Assembly (NCBI RefSeq): GCF_014397115.1
Contig: NZ_CP060720.1
Coordinates: 1,752,001 to 1,816,000 of the forward strand
DNA length: 64,000 nt
Direction: 5' to 3'
Source: Vagococcus carniphilus
GTDB taxonomy: Bacteria; Bacillota; Bacilli; Lactobacillales; Vagococcaceae
The notes under the pieces were generated by a model. It was not told where the DNA came from and searched no databases. It saw nothing but the letters and a program-made list of their open reading frames with translations. Positions 55,388 to 62,640 of the stretch are shown here, in pieces. The translations under genes and the position numbers were made by a program. Position 1 is the stretch's first letter, and every line of letters starts with the position of its first letter.

Positions 55388-57541
55388 GTGAAACATAATT
55401 ACTATAAAAATTTACTAAATACGAGGCTCGGGTTCTTTACCTTACTAGCTGTTCTTTTTTGGATAAAAAACATTATGGCTTACTTAGTAGATTTTAACTT
55501 AGGAATTGAAAGTCCTTTTCAGTACTTCATTCTCTTCTTGAGTCCAATTGCTACAACAGTCTTTTTATTCTCAGCAGCTTTATATGTTAAGAATCCAAAA
55601 AGAGCTTATACAGCATTAATCATTATTTCGGCATTAACAACATTACTACTATTCTCAAATGTTATTTACTACCGAGAATTTACTGATTTTATTACAGTAA
55701 ATACAATGTTAGGTGCTGGTAAAGTATCATCAGGGCTTGGAGAAAGTGCCCTACGCATGTTCCGTCCATATGATGTTTTATACTGGATTGATTTGATTAT
55801 CCTATCTTTATTACTTATTTTTAAGAAAATCAAACTTGACGAACGACCAATAAAAGCAAGAACAGCTCTTGCTATTACTTGTTTCTCTGTTTTTCTTTTC
55901 TCAGCTAACTTAACTTTAGCTGAAATGGATAGACCAGAATTATTAAAGAGAACTTTTTCTCGTGACCATATTGTTAAGTACTTAGGGATGAACGTATTTA
56001 CCGTTTATGATGGTGTTCAAACTTATAACGCTAATCAACGTCGCGCTCAAGCAAGTGAAAATGATTTAGTTGATGTTCAAAATTATGTTAAAGATCATCA
56101 AACAGAACCAAATAAAGATATGTTTGGTGTTGCTAAAGGAAAAAATGTTATCTATATCCATTTAGAAAGTTTCCAACAATTCTTAGTGGACTATAAATTA
56201 AAAGATGAAAATGGTGTCGAACATGAAGTAACGCCTTTCATTAACAGCTTATATCATTCAAATGAAACATTTAGTTTCAGTAATGCCTTCCATCAAGTTG
56301 GCTCTGGTAAAACAAGTGATGCTGAAACAATGTTAGAAAATTCATTCTTTGGTTTAGGACAAGGACCATTATTCACTCAATTAGGTGATAAAAATACTTT
56401 TCAAGCAGCTCCTGCTATTTTAGAACAAGAAGCTGGATACACAAGTGCGGTCTTCCATGGTAATGGTGGTGCCTTCTGGAATAGAAATGAAACTTATAAA
56501 CATTTAGGATACAACTATTTCTTTGATGCAAGCTATTATGATGTAAACGAAAATAACTCTTTCCAATATGGATTACATGATAAACCATTTATGGAACAAT
56601 CAGTTAAGTATTTAGAACATATGCAACAGCCGTTCTATTCTAAATTTATCGCTGTAACAAACCACTATCCTTATTCTCAATTTAAAGATGGCGATGCTGG
56701 TTTCCCATTAGCGAAAACACCAGATCCAACTATTAATGGTTATTTTGCAACAGCCAACTACTTAGATAAAGCTGTTGAAGAATTCTTCAATTATCTGAAG
56801 AAAAGTGGTCTTTATGAAAATTCAATCATTGTTATGTACGGAGACCATTATGGTATCTCAAATTCAAGAAATAAATATTTAGCTGAATTAGTAGGAAAAT
56901 CAAAAGATGATTGGAACGACTTCGATGATGCTCAAATGCAACGTGTACCTGTAATGTTCCATGTACCTGGTCAAAATAAAGGTAAAATTTCAGATACTTA
57001 TGGTGGACAAATTGATATCTTACCTACTCTTCTACATTTACTCGGAGTAGACTCATCTAAATATATTCAATTAGGTCAAGATTTATTCTCTAAAGGAAAC
57101 GATCAAGTTGTAGCCTTTAGAAATGGAACTTTTGTTACTCCTAAATATACTGTCATTGGACAATCAGTTTACTTAAATGAAACTGGTGAGTTGTTAGAAA
57201 CTCTAACAGATGATCAAGCAAGTGAAGTAGAAATTGCAAGAGATAAAGCAAGTACACAGTTAAATATGTCTGACGCTTTAACTAACGGTGATTTACTAAG
57301 ATTCTACACTGAAAGTGGCTTAGAACCTGTTAAACCAGAAGATTATGATTATAAGAATGGTCTTGAAAAATTAGAAGCTATCGAAAAAGAAAAAGGTAAT
57401 AAATCAACTAGTGTTTATTCAAAACATGGCAACAAATCGACACAAGACATGTATGAAACTAAAACCTATCAAGAATATTACGGAACTGAAGATAGTAAAA
57501 ACAGTACCAACTCTTCTTCTTCTGAAGCTGACAAAAAATAA
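55388..57541 (+). CDS. ltaS: Lipoteichoic acid synthase-family membrane sulfatase
   Basis: The enzyme polymerises glycerol phosphate from phosphatidylglycerol into lipoteichoic acid and releases diacylglycerol. It starts at GTG 55388 (AAAGGAAG 8 bases before) and has 717 residues. There are five membrane helices (residues 10-185), then an extracellular sulfatase-fold domain: metal Glu in YIHLESFQQF near 260, catalytic Thr in GSGKTSDAETMLEN near 309, and Asp/His in VMYGDHYGIS. A charged, Ser/Asn/Lys-rich tail follows (last 60 residues). A terminator follows, and the next two genes are on the same strand. Confidence 0.95.
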   Translation: MKHNYYKNLLNTRLGFFTLLAVLFWIKNIMAYLVDFNLGIESPFQYFILFLSPIATTVFLFSAALYVKNPKRAYTALIIISALTTLLLFSNVIYYREFTDFITVNTMLGAGKVSSGLGESALRMFRPYDVLYWIDLIILSLLLIFKKIKLDERPIKARTALAITCFSVFLFSANLTLAEMDRPELLKRTFSRDHIVKYLGMNVFTVYDGVQTYNANQRRAQASENDLVDVQNYVKDHQTEPNKDMFGVAKGKNVIYIHLESFQQFLVDYKLKDENGVEHEVTPFINSLYHSNETFSFSNAFHQVGSGKTSDAETMLENSFFGLGQGPLFTQLGDKNTFQAAPAILEQEAGYTSAVFHGNGGAFWNRNETYKHLGYNYFFDASYYDVNENNSFQYGLHDKPFMEQSVKYLEHMQQPFYSKFIAVTNHYPYSQFKDGDAGFPLAKTPDPTINGYFATANYLDKAVEEFFNYLKKSGLYENSIIVMYGDHYGISNSRNKYLAELVGKSKDDWNDFDDAQMQRVPVMFHVPGQNKGKISDTYGGQIDILPTLLHLLGVDSSKYIQLGQDLFSKGNDQVVAFRNGTFVTPKYTVIGQSVYLNETGELLETLTDDQASEVEIARDKASTQLNMSDALTNGDLLRFYTESGLEPVKPEDYDYKNGLEKLEAIEKEKGNKSTSVYSKHGNKSTQDMYETKTYQEYYGTEDSKNSTNSSSSEADKK

Positions 57542-57544
57542 TGA

Positions 57545-57581
57545 TAAAAGACTTTAGTTTTCGGACTAAAGTCTTTTTTTT
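57545..57581 (+). terminator. Intrinsic terminator of ltaS
   Basis: AAAGACTTTAGT, six bases, ACTAAAGTCTTT and a long T run. Confidence 0.9.
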
Positions 57582-57618
57582 ATTTTGTATTATTCATATT
57601 TTTTTCACAACTAATAGG

Positions 57619-57640
57619 TATAATTTTTATATATTGGAGG
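57619..57640 (+). promoter_or_regulatory. -10 box and ribosome site of the FtsX-like gene
   Basis: A perfect TATAAT (57619-57624) without a clear -35, and TTGGAGG (57634-57640) before ATG 57646. They show that the pair downstream of ltaS can be expressed separately and that the longer reading to 57541 is not the real start. Confidence 0.6.
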
Positions 57641-57645
57641 TTGAG

Positions 57646-58443
57646 ATGATGACGACTATAAGACAATCTATTGTAGCAGCAAAATATCATAAAAAATTAA
57701 CAATCATTTATACACTTTTTTTTGCTCTACTTCTCTTTGCTTTTACACTCTTATCCCAACTTGTTTTAACCCAAAGTATTGCTTTAAGGTATATACTTGG
57801 TAAATGGGACCAAATTAAAAATGCGCTACCTCAAGTAGAAAGCACTCTAAATGAACAATTGGTTGATAGTAATGACTTTGTTATGACTCTTTATCAAAAG
57901 TTATTTGTTTTACTTATTATCGGCTCTATTATGATATTCTTTTTATTAAGTACTTATGCAGCCCATGTTAGAAAAGAAGAAATTAACTCAATGTACTATA
58001 TTGGCATTACAAAAGGACAAATACTAAAACACTTACTACTTGAATTATTGATACCAGTTGTTGTAGGTTTTTCTTCAATTTTATTACTTTTAGTACTATT
58101 TCACAGTCAATTTGTATCAGAGAGTATTACTATAAATCGTAAATTTGTTGATAAATATTTTGACCAACCAACTCTTGTTTTTACTCAAACAGAAGAATTA
58201 TCTGATTTAACTAATCATAAAAAAGGCAAAGCGTTATCAGAATCAAAACCAAATAATGCAATTTTACCTTATAATAGAATTTCTTTATTTGAAGTTAACT
58301 CTGCTGAAACTTCTTTTAGACAAACATTTTCAGATTTTCTACTCAACATGCTCATACTTAGCCTGAGTGCTATTATCGGAGCTTTAATAGGATTTTATAG
58401 TCATGTAACGCTATTATCTTATAGGAGGAATTTACCGGCATGA
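57646..58443 (+). CDS. FtsX/MacB-like half-size permease
   Basis: From ATG 57646 the product has 265 residues. Four membrane helices are visible: about 20-42, then an external loop of some 60 residues, then 88-108, 136-158 and 236-256. The segment after helix 2, HVRKEEINSMYYIGITKGQI, is typical of FtsX/MacB permeases (RKKEI...RAIGxxRxQI). A second external segment of about 70 residues lies before the last helix. It overlaps the next gene by 4 bases (ATGA). Permeases of this type transmit force to, or export, envelope substrates. No known family name is assigned. Confidence 0.75.
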   Translation: MMTTIRQSIVAAKYHKKLTIIYTLFFALLLFAFTLLSQLVLTQSIALRYILGKWDQIKNALPQVESTLNEQLVDSNDFVMTLYQKLFVLLIIGSIMIFFLLSTYAAHVRKEEINSMYYIGITKGQILKHLLLELLIPVVVGFSSILLLLVLFHSQFVSESITINRKFVDKYFDQPTLVFTQTEELSDLTNHKKGKALSESKPNNAILPYNRISLFEVNSAETSFRQTFSDFLLNMLILSLSAIIGALIGFYSHVTLLSYRRNLPA

Positions 58444-59000
58444 TGCACTTTAAAAAAAATAAAAACTCTGCTATTTCAGATTTAATTACTGACAAACTGA
58501 CAATTGTTTTAGAACAAGATGTAAAAGATAAAAGAAAAGATATTTTATCTTTTTTTGATAGTGTTGATACAGCTAATTTTTATGCTATTATGGGACGTAA
58601 AAATAGTATGCTCCCTTTCTTAACAGTTGAAGATAATATCTTACTGGGTATGTCAAAAAAACAACAAAAAGAATTTTTACTTGAATTAGATGATGCTATT
58701 CTGACATTTAGACTAGATCCAAAGTGTTTAAAACAAATATCAAGCAGTCTATCCGATTATGATCAAATGATTTTTCAAATCATACGGGCTTTAATTCTTA
58801 AGCAAAATATCATTATTTTTGATACTTATAATAGTAAAAATGACACAAGCGTTTTCTTGCTAAATTTAATGCCTATTTTGAAATCATATACTAAATTAAA
58901 TCAAGCAACCGCTCTTATAGTGACACCTAATGTTGATTTAGCAAAATCTAATTACTATGATCAATGTGTTTTATTAGATCATTTATATCATTTAAATTAA
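58440..59000 (+). CDS. Degenerate ABC ATPase-like protein
   Basis: The 186-residue protein aligns by pattern with an ABC ATPase domain but lacks every catalytic motif. The Walker A place (residues 30-40, KDKRKDILSFFD) has no GxxxxGK. The post-Q-loop segment MLPFLTVEDNILLG (57-70) is well kept. The signature region reads SSSLSDYDQMIFQIIRALIL (101-120) in place of LSGGQxQR. The Walker B-like strand NIIIFDTYNS (123-132) lacks the catalytic Glu, and the switch region VTPNVDLAKS has no His. The permease stop overlaps the start. It is probably a non-hydrolysing partner of the permease. Confidence 0.7.
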   Translation: MMHFKKNKNSAISDLITDKLTIVLEQDVKDKRKDILSFFDSVDTANFYAIMGRKNSMLPFLTVEDNILLGMSKKQQKEFLLELDDAILTFRLDPKCLKQISSSLSDYDQMIFQIIRALILKQNIIIFDTYNSKNDTSVFLLNLMPILKSYTKLNQATALIVTPNVDLAKSNYYDQCVLLDHLYHLN

Positions 59001-59043
59001 AAAGATGTGATTTAAAGTTTTTAACTTTTATCACATCTTTTTT
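59000..59043. terminator. Bidirectional terminator
   Basis: AAAGATGTGAT and ATCACATCTTT with an inner AGTT/AACT pairing, flanked by A and T runs. It is shared by the ABC-like gene and the convergent SDR gene. Confidence 0.85.
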
Positions 59044-59046
59044 TCT

Positions 59047-59676
59047 TTATTTTGAATTAACTGAAATTCGTTTTTGAATATGATTACCATTTAAAGCTTC
59101 ATCAACCATCGCAATGGCATAGTCAGCATAACTAATTTGACTGACACCTGACTGATTCAACGTGAACTCTTCTCCGCCTAACAAATATTCTCCAGTTCTA
59201 ACTCCCTCAGCTTGAAAATCAGCAGCTGGGCTAACGTAAGTCCATAATACATCCTTTCTTTTTCTAATGTCATCTAGTCCTTGTTTCATGTTTGAAGCTA
59301 ATGGTTTAAACATGTCTGGGAATCCTTCCGTATCCATTAACTGTTTATCATGATCAGAGTCCATATATAAACTTCCTGCTCCACCTACTACTAACAAACG
59401 AGTTTTTTCACCTGATAGTTTATCCGCTAAATGTTGTAATGTTGTTACATGTTGAGATAGTTTATCTTCTTCCCAGACACCAAAAGCATCAATAACAACA
59501 TCAAAACCGTTTAAGTCTTCTTTCGTTAAATCAAAAATATCTTTTTGAATAACTTTTTCAGCCTTTGTTTTATTCGTTTGTCTTACAACCGCTGTTGTGT
59601 CAATTTTTCTGTTGATTAATTCATCCACAATTAATTGACCTGATTTACCATTTGCTCCAATAACCGCTATTTTCAT
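59047..59676 (-). CDS. NAD(P)-dependent oxidoreductase/epimerase (NmrA-like SDR)
   Basis: The 209-residue protein is an atypical SDR with the Rossmann motif MKIAVIGANGKSGQLIVDEL at the start. The conserved patches are LLVVGGAGSLYMD near residue 94 and TYVSPAADFQAEG near 147. Such proteins are often induced by quinones or thiol stress, and here the gene is divergent from an HxlR regulator, a standard arrangement. The substrate is unknown. Confidence 0.88.
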   Translation of the reverse strand: MKIAVIGANGKSGQLIVDELINRKIDTTAVVRQTNKTKAEKVIQKDIFDLTKEDLNGFDVVIDAFGVWEEDKLSQHVTTLQHLADKLSGEKTRLLVVGGAGSLYMDSDHDKQLMDTEGFPDMFKPLASNMKQGLDDIRKRKDVLWTYVSPAADFQAEGVRTGEYLLGGEEFTLNQSGVSQISYADYAIAMVDEALNGNHIQKRISVNSK

Positions 59677-59733
59677 GACGTGTTTCCTCCACTATTCTTT
59701 TCTTTAATTGAATTTATTTTGTTTCTTGGTATA

Positions 59734-59761
59734 ATTATATTAGCTACACACAAAAAAACAA
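59734..59761 (-). promoter_or_regulatory. Promoter of the SDR gene
   Basis: Minus strand TTGTTT (complement of 59756-59761), 16 bases, TATAAT (complement of 59734-59739). Confidence 0.65.
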
Positions 59762-59782
59762 GTACGTTCTTTTTTAATAGTA

Positions 59783-59800
59783 ACTATCTAAAAAGATAGT
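59783..59800. promoter_or_regulatory. Predicted HxlR operator
   Basis: ACTATCT-AAAA-AGATAGT, a perfect 7-4-7 inverted repeat between the divergent SDR and hxlR genes, 20 bases before the hxlR ATG. Confidence 0.6.
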
Positions 59801-59819
59801 ATTGAGGATGATAAGGAAA

Positions 59820-60164
59820 ATGACAGTAGAAACAACTGATTTATTTGGTGTTTGTCCCTATTTCACCACACAAAAAATTCTTGCAGGTAAATGGGCTATT
59901 CTAATTTTACACCACTTAGATGGACAAACTCTTCGTTTTAAAGAATTAGAAAGAAGACTTTCTCCAATTACACAAGCCACACTTACAAAGCAATTAAGAA
60001 GTCTTGAAGAGAATAATCTAATTAATCGAAAAGTATATAATCAAGTACCTCCAAAAGTTGAATATTCTTTAAGTGAGCTAGGGGAATCTTTTAAACCTGT
60101 GCTAGATAGCATCGAGATATGGGGAGAAAAATATATTGAAACGTTAGATACTAAAAAGGATTAA
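59820..60164 (+). CDS. HxlR-family transcriptional regulator
   Basis: The 114-residue regulator has the HxlR winged helix: GVCPYFTTQKILAGKWAILI (residues 10-29; the Cys at 12 is the usual redox-sensing position), RFKELERRLSPITQATLTKQ near 41, and the wing NRKVYNQVPPKVEYSLSELG. The start is uncertain: ATG 59820 gives the family length, but 59808 is also possible. It most likely controls the divergent SDR gene in response to an electrophile or oxidant, as in the YodB/HypR group; this is inferred. Confidence 0.88.
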   Translation: MTVETTDLFGVCPYFTTQKILAGKWAILILHHLDGQTLRFKELERRLSPITQATLTKQLRSLEENNLINRKVYNQVPPKVEYSLSELGESFKPVLDSIEIWGEKYIETLDTKKD

Positions 60165-60193
60165 GAGCAATGAGTGCTCCTAATCCTTTTTTC
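60154..60193. terminator. Bidirectional terminator at the end of hxlR
   Basis: AAAAGGATTA-A-GAGCA, four bases, TGCTC-C-TAATCCTTTT with T and A runs on the two sides. It overlaps the hxlR stop codon. Confidence 0.85.
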
Positions 60194-60199
60194 TCTTTA

Positions 60200-61576
60200 T
60201 TAACGACTTAAAACAGTCACACACTCGATGTGAGATGTTTGTGGGAACATATCAACTGGTTGAACGTAATCTGGTTGATAGCCTAAATCACTGTATAATT
60301 TCAAATCTCTTGCAAAAGTAGCAGGATCACATGAAATATAAATAATTTTTTCAGCTTCCATCTTGACACTTGCTTCAATAAAGCTCTCAGATAAACCTTT
60401 TCTCGGTGGATCAACAATAATAACATTTGGTTTAATTTCTTCGTCTAACCATTTGTTAAAAATAACTTCAGCTTTTCCTACCTCAAAATCGACATTTTCA
60501 ATATTGTTGATTTCAGCATTTTTCTTCGCATCATTGATAGCATCTTCGACAACTTCAACGCCGTAAACCTTTTTCACTTGTTTCGCTAAAGATAAACCAA
60601 TTGTTCCGATACCACAGTAAGCATCAATTACGATATCTGTTGCTTTCAAATCAGCACGATCAATTGCTTCTTGATATAACTTTTCAGCTTGTACAGTATT
60701 AACTTGATAGAAAGATTTAGCCGAAATTTGATAAGTATTACCTAATAAGTCATCTTCAATAAATTCATTTCCATAAAGTCTTACAAATTCTTTTCCTAAA
60801 ATAACATTATTATTTTCTGTATGAATACTTTGAATAATTGATGTGACGTTAGGCAGAACTTCAACAATCGCTTTACAGATTTCACCAATCTTAAAGACTT
60901 TTTTCTTTTTAGTCACAAGTACAATCATTAACTGATTTGAATAATGTCCTTTTCTGATCACGACATTTTTTAAGTTACCAGATTGATTAGCTTCATCATA
61001 AGGTTTAACATTGAAACGTTCTAAAATTGGTTTAATCGCAATTAATGCTTCGTCAATTTCAGGTTCTTGAATGTAAAAATCTTCTATTGGAACTAAGTCA
61101 TGACTATTTCTTCTAAAGAAACCAAATTCAAGGCGATCATTGATTTTTCTAACTGGGATTTGGGCTTTATTACGATACTTAGATGGATTCTCCATTCCTT
61201 TAGTTTCTTTAACTTCTAAGGCTTCAAATCCACCAATACGATTAACAACTTTTGCCACTTGATCATGTTTAAAAGCTAATTGAGCTTCATAAGTCATGTG
61301 ATGTAAAGGTGCAATACCTGTTCTTATCCAATCTGATTCAACATCATCCACTCGATTTTCACTTTTAGTTTTCCATTGTAGTACTTTACCGTAAGCAAAT
61401 TTTTTCGTTGTTTTTAAAACTCTCACTTCAACCTCTTCACCTGGAATAGCATTTTCAATAAAAATTGGATAATAATCTACTTTCCCAACACCACGTCCAT
61501 CATGAGTTAAGTCTTCAATAACTACCCATACTTTATCATTCTTTACTACTGGTAAATCTCTTTTATTCTTTGTCAT
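60200..61576 (-). CDS. rlmD: 23S rRNA (uracil-C5)-methyltransferase, RlmD/RlmCD type
   Basis: The 458-residue protein has an N-terminal TRAM RNA-binding domain (residues 12-70) and a TrmA-type methyltransferase domain. Motifs: SFYQVNTVQAEKLYQEAI near 285, VIDAYCGIGTIGLSLA near 314, VIIVDPPRKGLSESF near 384, and the catalytic Cys in YISCDPATFARDL near 410. In low-GC Gram-positives one such enzyme often modifies two uracils (747 and 1939). It follows dagK after 18 bases. Confidence 0.95.
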   Translation of the reverse strand: MTKNKRDLPVVKNDKVWVVIEDLTHDGRGVGKVDYYPIFIENAIPGEEVEVRVLKTTKKFAYGKVLQWKTKSENRVDDVESDWIRTGIAPLHHMTYEAQLAFKHDQVAKVVNRIGGFEALEVKETKGMENPSKYRNKAQIPVRKINDRLEFGFFRRNSHDLVPIEDFYIQEPEIDEALIAIKPILERFNVKPYDEANQSGNLKNVVIRKGHYSNQLMIVLVTKKKKVFKIGEICKAIVEVLPNVTSIIQSIHTENNNVILGKEFVRLYGNEFIEDDLLGNTYQISAKSFYQVNTVQAEKLYQEAIDRADLKATDIVIDAYCGIGTIGLSLAKQVKKVYGVEVVEDAINDAKKNAEINNIENVDFEVGKAEVIFNKWLDEEIKPNVIIVDPPRKGLSESFIEASVKMEAEKIIYISCDPATFARDLKLYSDLGYQPDYVQPVDMFPQTSHIECVTVLSR

Positions 61577-61594
61577 ATAGTCCGTCCTTTATTA

Positions 61595-62617
61595 TTAATC
61601 GTTCCCAGATACTTGACCGTCACCATCAATGTCTTCGTTTGTTAATTGCTCTACTTCTTTCACAAATTGATCTGTTGCTTCTTCCATGTCCCCTGAAACA
61701 GCTGAATCAGGAATATCATCTAGATTAGCAAAAATTTCAATATGTTGTTTTAGATTTTCGAATGTCATTGGAGCATCTCCGCCGTATTCACCATCTAAAT
61801 TGATCATCATTCTAAAATCTTTATCTTTTGGTTCCGCATAAAGTTTTGATGTTTTTGTATAGATTAAACGGTTATCATTGATATGTTTTCCACCATTAAT
61901 CATCATAGCAACTAAATGCATAATTTCAATTACATTCGCTGTTTTAACAATTATTAATGAAAACTTACCATCATCTAATTGAGCATCAGGTGCAATTTGT
62001 TCGAATCCACCAATCGAATTAGTTAAACCTAAGAAAAACATAGATGCTTTTCCTTCATAAACCCCGTCATCATACTCTAATTTCATATCAATTGGTTTTA
62101 CTCGTGGCAACATTTCAGCGCCCTTAACTAAATAAGCTAAGTAACCAAACACACTTTTTAACTGAGAAGGGACTTCGTAAGTTAATTCTGTTAAGTATCC
62201 TCCTGCTCCAATATTCATAAAATAAGTATCGTTTGCTTTTCCAATATCTGATTTAATCGTTTGATTTTTAAGGATTACTTCTGCTGCACTCACTACATTA
62301 TCTCTTGGGATATGGAGTGCTCTTGCAAAATCATTGGTTGTTCCTCCAGGAATGATAGCTAATTTTGGACGGTTTTCAAGTGGAGCGATACCATTAATAA
62401 CCTCATTAATGGTACCGTCTCCTCCTGCTGCCACAATTAAATCAAAATCAGCTAAACCACAGCGTTCTGCTTCTTTTTTTGCTGAAAAAGGTTCTGGTGT
62501 TGTTGCATAAGCACTGGACTCATAGCCAGCTTGCTCCATCACATTCAAAATGTCTGCCAAATTTTTTTTAAGTAATTCTTTACCCGATGTTGGATTATAA
62601 ATTAGTCGTGCCTTCAT
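61595..62617 (-). CDS. dagK: Diacylglycerol kinase, DgkB/DagK type
   Basis: A soluble lipid kinase that phosphorylates diacylglycerol, recycling the diacylglycerol left by lipoteichoic acid synthesis. The 340-residue protein begins MKARLIYNPTSGKELLKKNL, has the nucleotide motif LIVAAGGDGTINEVINGI near residue 62 and GGTTNDFARALHIP near 92. The C-terminal 45 residues are acidic. It sits between gatB and rlmD, as in enterococci, and in the same 10 kb as ltaS. Confidence 0.96.
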   Translation of the reverse strand: MKARLIYNPTSGKELLKKNLADILNVMEQAGYESSAYATTPEPFSAKKEAERCGLADFDLIVAAGGDGTINEVINGIAPLENRPKLAIIPGGTTNDFARALHIPRDNVVSAAEVILKNQTIKSDIGKANDTYFMNIGAGGYLTELTYEVPSQLKSVFGYLAYLVKGAEMLPRVKPIDMKLEYDDGVYEGKASMFFLGLTNSIGGFEQIAPDAQLDDGKFSLIIVKTANVIEIMHLVAMMINGGKHINDNRLIYTKTSKLYAEPKDKDFRMMINLDGEYGGDAPMTFENLKQHIEIFANLDDIPDSAVSGDMEEATDQFVKEVEQLTNEDIDGDGQVSGND

Positions 62618-62640
62618 GGCCTTCTCCTTATCTAGAAGGA

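Noticed and set aside
57541-57645. A longer start for the FtsX-like gene giving 35 extra residues
   Set aside because: The region is the ltaS terminator and a promoter; a TTGGAGG site points to ATG 57646.
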